From NCBI RefSeq assembly GCF_028769735.1, contig NC_088177.1:27808099-27872098 (forward strand): DNA of 64,000 nt. The letters are read 5' to 3'. Positions within the stretch are counted from its first letter, which is position 1. Each line of letters starts with the position of its first letter. The notes beneath the pieces were generated by a model that worked only from the letters and a program-made list of their open reading frames with translations, searched no databases and was not told the origin of the DNA. Position numbers and translations under genes: made by a program. Below are positions 12,530-23,842 of the stretch, in pieces. This DNA comes from Zonotrichia leucophrys gambelii (Eukaryota; Chordata; Aves; Passeriformes; Passerellidae).

Positions 12530-13120
12530 TAGCTAATAATTGTGAAGGTAATAGAAAATGGAAAGAGCTGCACAATGAAAATCTCAGAATTACTATCACT
12601 AAGAATGTGTCCTATTTTTGAAGACTTTTGAGCTGATTTTAAAAAAAGGAAAAAGGCTGCAAATGGAGATCACTTTTCAGGACACGAAATAATGCAGAGT
12701 ATGAGTACGATAGCTTAAAAGCACCGCAGAAAACATATTAGACTGGACACTATATTCTTCTCCAAAAGGAACACCTCATTCCAGTTAGATTACTATAAAC
12801 TATTTATCCTGGTATAAAGCAGGTAAGCAACAGCAATTTTAGATCAAGACACTCCCAGCTACTTTGAAGAAGATGCATGATTTGTAAAATTACATTTAAA
12901 TCAGGTTCTTTGAAATTATACACGTATAGGTAAATAGATACATTTATCTATTTATTTTTTGATAAACCCCTGTTAAGGTTTCTTGAAATACTAGATTACT
13001 GTGTCAATGATTTACTTACATGGATATTATTAATGTTTTCTTCTTAACACAATCATATTAAATTTTAATGACATGGATTGTAATATCTAACTGGTATCTG
13101 GAAGCTTGTGGATAGCCCAA

Positions 13121-13151
13121 AGCTTTTATACAAATTTATATGTATAAAGCT
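13121..13151. repeat. Imperfect hairpin, 11-bp arms
   Basis: The left arm agcttttataca (13121-13132) pairs with the right arm tgtataaagct (13141-13151), with one extra T in the left arm. The loop is 8 bases of A and T. It is too small and AT-rich for a microRNA precursor, so it is listed only as local structure. Confidence 0.6.
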
Positions 13152-16100
13152 CTCACTGATATACTTTGCCAGTAGATATTGTACCTTGAGTAGTCAGTTC
13201 TGCAAATCCCTCCTCACAAAAGATTAAAAACATCCTCCTATTACATCTAGAGACTTCTTTTTGTTATTCAAATACATGAATATATTTAGAAAAATGTATA
13301 TGATTTTAATGCCTTAAACCAGAAAGCTACCTTGATTCCCATTAAAAATTGGAATATTTAATGTTTTTGCTGCTTCTGTGGCACTTTTTTTGATATTGTG
13401 AAGAACAAAAAATATTTCTGAGAACATATAAAACAAAAAACTGTGTTTGAAGTATTATAATAAAACAACCTTCTTCTTTTAATGCTAAGTCCCTTTTTAA
13501 TGAAGATCCTCTGGCAGCTCTTGAATGTATAACTAGTTTATATCATGGGATGAAGCTGTCTGTTCTGATGATTGACATGAGCCCACATTACAATGTGATT
13601 CTGAAAATTAGTCCATAGAGGTCCTTTTCAGGTACTACTCAGACTGAGAGCTGCCCTCCAACTACAGTAGAGCCTTTTTAACCCCACTCATTGGTATTCT
13701 AATCTGGAAGTGCTGTCCTGCTTTTTAAATAACCCAGGCATTCAGGCTAGTTACCCCCCTTGACACATTACTTAGCCAAAGGATTCAAATGAGATTCAAG
13801 AAACATGCAGTACAGCACAAAGGGATTGGAATATGCACAATTAATAATCACACAGTTAATTCATTTTTAATACAAGGAGGTTTTCTGAATTTTCACATTC
13901 AAATTTGTAACACAAAGTAGTTGCTGTCTATTCCCATTATGCTGCCGAAATACTATAAGGATAAAAAATTCCTTATTTTCCCTGTCCATGTGTGCATCTG
14001 GTTGGGTAGATGGATGTACATGCTAAAAAAATAAGTCTGGATGACACTGAGATTATAAAGCAAACAGATAAAAGCTAGAGGGTTCAGAGTTAAAGATGTC
14101 TTAAGTCAACTGTGAGCAAAAATGACCCATGGCATAACTCAAAGGATGGATGACATTGAGCTTACAGTGGCAAATAGCCTAAATATTGCCAATTTTTTGT
14201 CTACACCAGAGTGTGGTTTGATCAGTCTGTGTTTTCTTTGCCCCTGTTGTTTGTTTTCTGTCAGTTCTTGCATATATTTTTTGGACAGATGAGTGCAGCA
14301 TCTCTTCTGAGTGATTATACAATACTGCCTTCAGGGAAAGTTCCCAACTGACAATGTAGAAAATATGATTTTAGATGTTACCAGCCACAGAACTTGAAAA
14401 TTAAAATGGGTATTTTCCTAAAAATGTCGTTTGGAGCTTATATTTTTACTGAATATCATTTTATGGGCTCCTGATATTCCTTCTGTGTTATATTGTTTGA
14501 GGCACATGAGAACTGAGCACAGAAACTTTTTAGAGAATAATAGTTACGCTGACTGAAGGCCACTGCTCAAACCTTTCTAAAAAGCTATCTGTAGATTACC
14601 AGCCATTGTCACAGGGATCTGCCAGATAAATACAGTGGCTGCACTTTATTGTCGGCAGGAAGCTGACCTTTACCAACAGTTACCATGTTGAGGCATGATT
14701 CCCTACTCCTTCCTTTTGTGTGGCCCCTACTGCCCTCTGCTCAAGTTATTCAAGCTTTCTGTTAGTAAATTTTACCCCATGAAGAGTGCCTGAAAAAAAT
14801 TATGCTTAACTCCTACTTAAACAATGTTTTACAGACTTAAGTGGTATATAAAGCTTTATGTTCTCACTACACACAAGGATCAAACTCATTCTCTGTGTTT
14901 CACCAGGGTCTGTTTGAAGAGATGTGTGTAAATGCTGCTTTTGTATGCCTATGTTTATTTTTCAAAAGAAGAGACTGAACTATTTCCTTCCAGCAACTAA
15001 ATCTACCTAATCATGCCTGAGATAGAAACATTTCCTAAACCTGAAAGTGACTACAATATTAAGAAAATTGATATTAAGAATAGCATAGCATGCTTAAACC
15101 AATTTTAAGAGAAACACAACTGTAGATATTTAAATAATTAGGACATGAAACAGAAGCTTACTTTGCTAAGTTAGTATCTTTAAGATAGGGCATCTGTATG
15201 CAGAAAAAGTAATTGCCATTTTCATATTAAAGTAGTCTTAAAGGTCCCCAGATGGAGTTTTACGTGTCTGTAAGTAGAAGAAATTAAGTTGGATAAAGAA
15301 TACATGAAAGGGAACTGGAGATATTTTGCTTTAAACAATATGCTGATCATTTATCATGCCGAGCAGCAGATTCTGGGAGGTGGGAAAGGAGCCTGTAGCC
15401 ACAGCTGTTGGATTGGAAGGCAGGTCCTGGACCCTGTACCAGTCTTGTGGCCTACAGTATTCACTTGGATTGCTTTGGTCTATAGGGTTTTTTTCCTAGC
15501 AATCATTTTGTATAGGAGATGCAAACAGAACCGATTGAAACTCAAACCTGAATTTAAAAGACAGTTTCTAATAGTGCTGAAAAATTCAGTGGTTCTGTTA
15601 CTTGTTTGTAAAATAATTGCTCTAAATCAAACCAGTAGAGCTACCTCAATTTAAGTTTTTAAGCACAATTTTTCTGAAATCGCTCTGGTATCTTGTGAAA
15701 CATGGCCTAAAAAGCATATTTGCAGTATTTTTGTTACTTTTTAGGTTACATAAATCAGTATTGCTTGCACTTTTTTTTTCTGAAATAGCACTGACAAGTA
15801 TTCATAATCAGATACAGTTGAATGGTGTTGGATAGTGTTACATGTAAATATAGAAAATTAATACATTTCTAGAAGCATCACTACAGTTAGTGTGAAGACA
15901 TCATTGCTAGAATAGGACCCCACACAAGAATGGGATGTTTTTAGACTAAATGCTCAAATATCAAAAAAGTTCTGCATAAATACTTACTGTGCACATAACT
16001 CATTAGCATTTCATTGTTAGTATGCCTTTGGGCTGGAGGGGGGAGAACTTAATTAGGGAGGTGCTTGCTAAATAGAAGAGCAGCAAAATGATCTCACAAA

Positions 16101-18342
16101 ATCACGAGGTGAAGAGTGAAAAAATCCTTTGTTGGAGAAAGGGGACAGCGGAGGAAGTAAAATCTTAGTAGTGAGCAGTCAGGAAACAATCTTTAGATGA
16201 AACAAATGTATTTAAATCTTAAAGGCTTTCCCCCCTACCAGTGATGATCAAAAGATTCCTTCTTTTCAAGGCAACTCTTTCACAACCCTCTTTTTTACCC
16301 TCAAACAAGAATTAATATTTCTCTTCAGAAGCACTGTTGGGCAGATAGGTTGTCTTGCTGATTGCTCACATGTTTTTCTGTGTTTTGCTGGTACCTTAGC
16401 ATTATCTTAAATTTGCTATGCATTCAGTATGCTCTACTACATCTTGAGAAAGCTCTGTACAGGCTTGTGTATTTGAGCTACCTGTAAGTAGTGGGTAGTA
16501 GTTCATTAAATGTGAGATTTAAGTTTATAATCTTGAACACACTTGACTCTGGAGATTCACTGAGGCACTGAAGCAATGGTTGCATTTTTTTCTTGGATTG
16601 CAAATCCCATCATAACGGCAAAGGAACGGCTTGTTAAACCCTTGTTTTATTAGGTTTCTTTCCAGTTAGGATCATATCCTTGTGTTCTTAGTGCAGAGAA
16701 CGGCATTGCAGGCAGGGCAAAGAGTGCCTTCTCAAAGTACAAAAGCAAAAACGTACACAAAAACTCTCCCTTACAAGTTAGCTTGGACAAGTTTTATCCT
16801 GAAGGGAAAAAGACAAGTCAGGAGTGGTTGTGTAGTGCTGTGAATCTCACCAAGATGCTGGTTTTCCTTAGAGGGTGCTATAATCCCAGTCATGGTGTTA
16901 AAAGGGTTGAGAAGACTTTTATGGACAGGCAGCAACAAGCTAAGTCTTGTTGAGGTGAACTTTCTCTGGCCCCTTGGGACCATTCTCCTCTCTGGTGTCA
17001 TTGTCTCAGCCTTGTCTATATGTGCAAAACTGAAAGCAAATCCATGATTTGACTTGCATTGTGGTAGTCATTAAACTGTGCCTCTTCCTATTGCTCTGGG
17101 CGTACTGAAGAGCAAGGTAATGTAAGTAGTAGAGAGATACATTTTTGTCTTTTAGTCTAAAATACTCTTTAGATGACCTATCATGGAATTTCTTACTGTA
17201 TTGATTTTAGGTGTGTATGAACATAGGAAGGAGAAGGATTCTCAAGAAAGTCTGTACCCTCTGCACTCCCCACCCCCCCATTTTTTTTCCCTCTCATTGA
17301 ATAACCTGAGAAAATCCATCAACCTTGGCACAGCAAAGTAACACTCAGGCAGACCTGTCTGATTATCCTGTAAACTGTCTTGTGGATTTAAGTTATAATT
17401 GTATTACAAATATAACAGCTTTTCTGGTGTAAAAAATCAAGAAGGCAGATCAAGAGACCATATGGTATATAATGGAAATGAAATAGTTTTTAGTTTGCTA
17501 ATGTGGAGGGTAGAAGTAAAGGAATTGTTTTGGTTCAAATAGACAGTGTAACAGGAGGATGGAGTGTGAAGGCCAAGGTCATCCACCTGTTTACTACAGC
17601 ACTAATTCCTTCACTTGCTCTTGAGTACCACTACTTGGGTGAAGCACTTATTTCCTCAATATGCAGAAGTTGAGGTAGTTTCAGACCTTGGCATGGCAGT
17701 AGTTCCTCTTTTTCCTTGAAGCTGGTGCAGAATGATACAGGCAGTTCTATACTGTTGCCCTTCTGAGAACCAGTAAGTTTAGTCTGAAGGAAATCCAACT
17801 GTTAGCGCCTGGATGCCATTTTTTTTTCTGGTCTTTTTCCAGGGTTTGGCTATTGAAGCTGTCAGCCTGGTGCATCTATTTGGATTTGTCTTCCTCCTGC
17901 CATTTTCCACTGGCTGTAGGAGACTTGCTTTTGCTTATTTGGCAATGAGGTCTTAAGCACTTTTTGCCTGACAAGCATATGTATGATCAAAAAGGTCCCC
18001 CTCCACCATGCTCATTTATGTTCCCACTATAAATCTGCTTTCTGGCCTTAGAGCTGATCTCATCAGGAGTAAATCCAGACCATCACTTTCAGACAGTTAT
18101 ATTGAGAGTGTAACCCCGTGTGTGTATTAGCCTCTCTCTTTTGTGAAGCAAGGCTTAAACGCTACATCAACAGATTTAAATGGACAGTTATTGAAATCAG
18201 CAAGATAGTCTCATGTAAGACATCCATAAATTTTCTGAGAAATATTTTTCAACTGTGAGACAGTTTCTGAGATCTAGATTGCTGTAGCAGGAAGTATTTT
18301 GGTAGGTGAACTTTTAGAGCTACTCTTTGATTTATTGTTGTT

Positions 18343-18384
18343 GGGGTTTTTTGGGAGGGTGGGTTGCTCTTTTTGGGGGGCGGG
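18343..18384 (+). repeat. G-quadruplex motif in a G/T-rich tract
   Basis: G-runs at 18343-18346, 18353-18355, 18357-18359 and 18361-18363 give loops of 6, 1 and 1 bases. This is a complete four-run motif. Further runs of six and three G follow at 18375-18384. The surrounding 18331-18420 is one of the recurrent G/T-rich tracts. The two single-base loops predict a stable parallel quadruplex. Confidence 0.8.
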
Positions 18385-20129
18385 AGTTATCTATTTGTTT
18401 TGGTTTTATTTTGTTTTTCTGCGAATAGTGAAATGGTTAACTCTTCAGGCTAAGCTGGGTTGATTTGGAGTAGGTGCAGAAATTAGAAGAGATTTTCATT
18501 TTATATTTTGCCATTAAATTTTTGCATATCTTTACAAACAGGATTTGTCTGGTTAATAGGAACACTGTTGTTATTCATCAATAGAATTTAGGATCATAGA
18601 GTTTCTCCTTTCACTGAAGTCTTAGAGCACTTTTGAATGCATTTCTTTCTCTCTCTTATGATTAGGAAGTTGTGGGAGGGCTTTAATCCCTGAGTATTCA
18701 CATCCCTCTTGCACTTCTGTGCCTTTGGTTAAGTGGAGACAGTAACTATGAGTCCCTCAGTGACTAAAATGCCAAACCACACACGACACCCTCTTTGCAC
18801 TCCCTATTAAAATTTTACAGGTCAAAAATCCAAAACCCACTTAATAAAAATTGTTCTTCATCGTAAGTGACAAGAGAGAGCAGGTCAATCTATGGAATAA
18901 TGGTGCAGTAATTAGAACCTTTGTAGTTGATAAAGTGTGACTGTTAATCAATGTTTGGCTAATTAATCAATATTTTAATCATTAGACCTTTTAAATTTGT
19001 TTTAATGAGCATTTCCTCTAATTCCCTTGATCCTGTTGCTTCCAACTCTTCTATTATCTCTGTTAAACAGCAAAGTTGGTGCTCATATACCCAGATTATG
19101 GTGTGGTTTTGTAAGGTTTTTGTAGTTTACAGCAGAGATACATGAGTATTTTTGAATGTGTGCAAATTCACATTCTTAAATAGAAGAATATTTTTTACAG
19201 TATATGCCCAGTTCATGTTTGCATTAAGAGCGGTGTTTGAGAGAATGAGCCTTCACAGCTTAATGGTGCACTCCATTGATAAATTTTGATATATTAATAA
19301 TCTTTACCTAAGCAAAAAGTGTAAATGAGACACATGCTACTAAGGGACAGTTACTCCTCAAACATCCTTTTCTTCCCTCTAAAACCTTACCAAACACTAT
19401 TAAGGTATTTAGAGTTTACAGAGAGTACTCCACCATTAGTCCAAAAATCTTATATTCAGGAATTTTTCTTTCCTTTTTCTTCTGCTGCTTGCTGCTGCAA
19501 CTCAAGGGGTTTTCATACATGGTGATCTGATATACAGCATTTATGGCAATGGCCACTTGAATGTCATACGTGTCATTTTAATTTTGAATATTGCAGGAAG
19601 TATGGAATAGTTCTATCCCTCTCATATAGAACATTTGGAGAGTTTTCATGCCTTGTCTGTCCTTTCAGAAATCATAATGGTTGATAGAATGAAACTGCTT
19701 CTTTTACTAATGGGTATCAGGAATTTGCTGCCTGTCTGCTGGCAGGGAGACAGATTTTGCTGAGCTCTGCACAGCAGAGGCCTGTTACATTGACTTTGAT
19801 TTCTCACTGGTCTCCTAAACAGTTGATTTTATTCTCTTTTCTGTTGTTTGTTGATCTTTCCCTCATCCTGGACTAGGTGTCAGTGAGGGACTGGGAAATA
19901 ACCTGTTCCAGACATGCAGAAAATGCACGGTTACAGAACGCAGGCCGATCCTCTCTCTACTTTAACTTAATCCAAAGGTTCTCTAAATCTTTTCTTGCAA
20001 GAAAAAAGAGATTAATTTCCTCTACAAAATATAGCCTCCAGCTAATTCTAAATGATTTGGTGGTTTTATCCCCTGCAGACCAATGCAGATTTTTGGCATC
20101 CCTCCATAACATTGTCTCATGAGATTTTT
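18385..20129. other. Non-coding sequence; homeodomain-motif-rich block at 18930-19010
   Basis: No gene recognised. At about 18937-18990 there are closely spaced motifs: gttaatcaat, taattaatcaat, aatcatta and others. They resemble binding sites for homeodomain or POU factors, a texture common in developmental enhancers. Whether the block is conserved is unknown. The rest is ordinary AT-rich DNA. Confidence 0.35.
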
Positions 20130-20620
20130 TTTTTTTAGATTTAACCAAAATTTTGTCAACTAACTTGAATTTTTTAAAAAATTCAATTATAATTTAATTA
20201 CCATTAATAATGCTGGCAATTTTTATGGAATCTACATTCCTAGTTAGCAGATTACTTAGTGTCAAAGCAATTAATCATATCCTCACCCATTGAGAGCTTG
20301 AATTGTCATCTGTGATTTCTGGTTTTCAACTGAATTTTGGGAATTAACATGTGTGTTTTGGAGGCATTTTTACACTGTTTACTGTACCAAGCTTCCAGCT
20401 GCATTCAAAGCTCAATTATATTCTTCTGGAATACTTAAGATAAAGCTGTTTCTTGTGACAGTGATGTTATCTATGAAGGAACATCAGAAAGGCAGTTTGC
20501 ATAACGCAGTCCAAGACACATGGAACATCTGAGCACTTTGTCACCAGTTCCTGAGACTAAAACCAGTGGGAAAACCTTTAGGGTTTAACTTCAACATTTT
20601 ATTTTATGGATTGTCTGACC
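20130..20620. promoter_or_regulatory. Candidate conserved non-coding element (inference only)
   Basis: The segment starts with a palindrome-bearing, ATTA-rich stretch (20160-20220). It continues into a less AT-rich stretch with several distinct motif-like words, such as 'gcaattaatcatatcc' and 'gtttgcataacgcag'. The mix resembles vertebrate enhancers in gene deserts. I have no alignment, so this is a low-confidence pointer. Confidence 0.2.
20165..20186. repeat. 22-bp perfect palindrome
   Basis: The left half ttgaatttttt is followed directly by its exact reverse complement, with no spacer. A perfect 22-bp dyad is uncommon even in AT-rich DNA. It could extrude as a short cruciform or bind a dimeric protein. 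No function can be inferred. Confidence 0.9.
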
Positions 20621-23014
20621 TATTCCTGTCAGCACCAGAGGTGGAGGGCTTCAGTCTTAGCAAAACATCATATCCTGAAGCTGGTGCAAAGCTTCAGCTG
20701 GCTGTACCTGAACACAAGTCTGATGCTTTGTAGGCTGATGTGTCCAGTGTGTTATTGATCAAACAGGCGTATTCAGGCAGCTTGATCTGATGCAGGATTT
20801 GAAGAAAACATTTAAATGAGTAATCTCACCTAAAGCTGGTATTACAGAACACAAATGTATCTTCACATTTTCTATTACTGCCGATAGGCCTGGTTAATGA
20901 GGGAGACTTGCTCAAAAGAGCCCTACATTGATTTCTTGCATTTACCATGCAGGTTTGGTGGGGAAATTAGGTTTTCTTGTAAAGGAATAGATAGAGAATG
21001 AAACTTGCTTTGGGATATTTTATGGTAAAGTTTTCTCTGTTTTCTGCTCTGAGAAGTAATATTGCACATGACCATACAACTTTTGTCAGAATGAATCTAA
21101 TTCACTTGATATTTATGTTAATAAACTACTCCCACTGTCTCATATACTAAATCAAGGAAATCTGAATTATGAAGAGGCACTCACTGAGGAAAACATGTTG
21201 GGCAAAAATACTATGAGGAATGTAATAAAATTAAAATAATTTCTCATGATAAGGTTATTTTTATCAAGAATTTTTATGTATTATGTTCACATAAGTTGTT
21301 AAGAAGTCTTTCATAAATTGTTATTTTTATGAAACTATTAAATTCAGGATTTTTTCAAATTCATTATATTTTATTAGTTCACTAGTAATGAACCAAGCCG
21401 AATATCATTTATTTTTATTACTACTGTAGGTTGAATCATGATGATTTATGCAGCAATATTGAAGCAGTGACTGTAATTACTTTGTTATTGTCAGCTATAT
21501 ATTTTTCTGAAATCAGAGATTTTAATCACATATAAACTCCATAAGTAAGAATGTTTCTAATTTTCAGGACCTGATTAACAATATTTTCAAATTTCCCTGC
21601 TGAAGTTTCATTTTCGTACTCATGAGATACACAGGTGGATGGTGTCTTCCTGATTGACTGAGTGAATAGTGTTTTTTGACTGGAATGACTTCACATTCCA
21701 CATTTCTTATTCACTAGCATCTATATCCCAAAGAAAAAAACAAAGCCAACATAAGGTTTCTTTTTTATTTTTTTTTCCTCTTTTTGGTTTGTTTCCTTTC
21801 AAATTTTCTTGTCCTTTCTCACAGTGAAATGAGATTATATGTGGGGAAAATGACCAATGGAGACGTATAAAAGAAGTAAATTGCATCAAAGTAGTGGATT
21901 TTCACATAAGTCTGTGAAAATCTAAGATGGAAGTTGGGGTACTTGAAGCAAATATTAAACATAATGAATTTACAAGTTTTTTAAAACTCAACTTTTAAAC
22001 AATTTTCTACTAGTAATAATCTTAATTTATGACAATTTTAATTTTTACTGCATGCATTGCAAGCTTCATTTGCTCCACTTTCTCACACACCCTTGATCCA
22101 TCAGACCTTAAACAAAGCATAATAATGTACAGAGCTGAAATAAGAGCATTGTTGAACCAGGATTGATCTAGAAAAACAATTTCTGTATTGGTGAAAAAAA
22201 AATCATCTAAAACTCAGCTGAAGTCTGAGAAGAAACTTTTTTCTGTTTTTTTGTGCTGCCTTAAGACACAGAAATGCTCTTGCTAATTTGGATAATGGAG
22301 GGAAAACCGACAAAAACCCCAACACTAAACCACTCCAAAAAGCCACTGCACATGCTGTTCATCTTCCCTGATGCTTGAGGCCATGGACATTCACTGTGTC
22401 CTGTGACTCTGCTCTAACATGAATGATAACTTCTGATGCAACTATATTTCCAAGCTGTGTAGCATTCTTCCACAAGACATTTTTTAAGAGAAAACGCAGA
22501 GAATTATCTATATTTTGTTTCTGTAAAATTGGAAGTCTATCACAAGTATAATTTTTTTGAAAGAGTCTCATTGTGCATTGAAATTAAGGAGAAAATAATG
22601 CCTTGTAGCTATGTTGGTTTACTGAACCTCAGGAATGAGCAGTTTTGTCTTCAAGAAAAACTTGAAGCAATGATTTTCATAGCATGCTCAGTCTTTTAAG
22701 ATATTCTCAGAAGACCAAAGCCGACATTTTGCTTCTTTCCCCATATGATGCAGTTATTACAGGGGTATTTTTGCTTAGTTTTGGTACTAGTTTTGAAGTT
22801 TTTTGGAAGCCCTTTGTCTTCCATTGCCACCTCAGAAAATATCTGGTCAAAGGCTACCAGACTAGGTTCTAAAATAGTATATCACTTGAGGGAAGTTTTC
22901 AGTCTCTTAATCTCATTTTTAAGTTGCTGCCAGTTTCCTTTCCTACTTATCTGTCCTTCCTTCTCACCCATGTGCCACTTTCCACACTCTCATTCTTCAG
23001 CATTAATAGCTGAA
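20621..23014. other. Non-coding AT-rich sequence, no gene seen
   Basis: Very AT-rich between about 21200 and 22060. No repeat family or gene is recognised. There is an A/C-rich patch at 22305-22345, the complement of the recurrent G/T tract type. The frames at 22684-22872 and 22745-23020 have chance-like composition. Confidence 0.5.
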
Positions 23015-23560
23015 TTATAGCATTAAAATTCCATACAAAACTGTTTGAAAGGCCTTAAGTTTATTTTTTAAGAAATCAAAGGGAGAAATGACCTTATGAT
23101 AAGGCAGTTGGATGTTCAATCTGTCCATAGTGTCCGGCATGAACAGATACTCTCTGTTTTGCAGCATCAGTGACAGTAAAAAGACCTGCTCTCTGTACTC
23201 TGTGGAGTACATCAGTGTTCTGATGAGCACCGAGGCAGTGGGCTCAATAACTGTTTCTGCCCACCTGATCTGTGAGCAGCTAACAAGGAACTGAGAAGGA
23301 ATTGTAGAATTACATTTCTTTTTCTGCTGGGATTCTTGTTCATAGGAAGGCTGGCACCTGAAATCCAAGGCCCAATTTTGCAATTGTGATGAGTGCAGTC
23401 AGCTGAGAGTGCTCTGTGCTGCTCAAGAAACACTGAATATCTTGCGGAATGGGATCTTTGGAAAGATTTGAGTGTGCTTTTGTGAGCATTTGCCTTTCCT
23501 CTACAGAGCCCTTAAGAGCAATTCGAAAGACAGATAACAGAATTCTTCCAAAGTTCAAAT
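23015..23560 (-). pseudogene. Possible decayed coding segment, family unknown
   Basis: Three overlapping minus-strand frames have a composition unlike the F/L/K/N-rich chance frames around them. The first (23558 down to 23340) contains VEERQMLTKAHSNLSKDP and STEHSQLTALITIAKLG. The last (23383 down to 23015) contains EPTASVLIRTLMYSTEYREQ and LQNREYLFMPDTMDRLN. To be one protein, the reading would have to shift frame near 23345. There is no stop in the useful part of either frame. I do not recognise the family; helical HEAT/ARM-like character is only an impression. It could be an old processed pseudogene, or just a conserved non-coding block with open frames, since the plus strand is also open at 23112-23294. 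Confidence 0.2.
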
Positions 23561-23639
23561 GTAAATCTCTTCAGAATTATGTTCTCTAGAGGAGAGTAAA
23601 CAAATAAATATAGTAAGAACTACAGTAAAAATATTGCAC

Positions 23640-23842
23640 TTACAGAGGGCTTTTCTTGTGTCTTACAGAGCTTTTCATCTGAGCATCTCAAAGGGCTTTA
23701 GAGATGGTACTTATCTAACCCTCATAAAACCTTTGCAAAGGTAGCACTTGGGTATCATCTTCATTTTCAGATAAGAAACCAGAAATGGAGGCACAAGAGA
23801 AGTGAGACTGGAAAATAGGACTCCTAACTCAGTATAATAACA
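23640..23842 (-). mobile_element. MIR-type (CORE) SINE, minus orientation
   Basis: Read on the plus strand, the order is 'agcttttcatctgagcatct', 'caaagggctttagagatgg', 'ctaaccctcataaaaccttt', 'tcttcattttcagataagaa' and 'accagaaatggaggcacaag'. This is the reverse complement of an amniote MIR-type SINE. In family terms its tail has 'aaagcgctttgagatcctcgg', its middle 'cccatctgtaaaatgggga' and 'tctgtgcctcagtttcc', and its head '...gtcaggagtcctgggttc...'. The head is still visible as 'actcctaactcag'. The element reads on the minus strand, is nearly full length and is strongly diverged. Confidence 0.75.

Larger units (their letters stand above)
12306..18342. other. Non-coding AT-rich sequence, no gene seen
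   Basis: Mostly unique AT-rich DNA. It holds a G-rich patch at 12397-12410 (seven and six G split by one A), a perfect HNF1-like site at 12517 and an imperfect hairpin at 13121-13151. There is also a C-rich/poly-T patch near 17268-17290. A plus-strand frame at 15289-15654 (first ATG at 15304) contains two hydrophobic stretches separated by a basic segment, but resembles no known family. Another frame after a good splice-acceptor consensus starts at 17843. Neither is called a gene. Confidence 0.5.
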
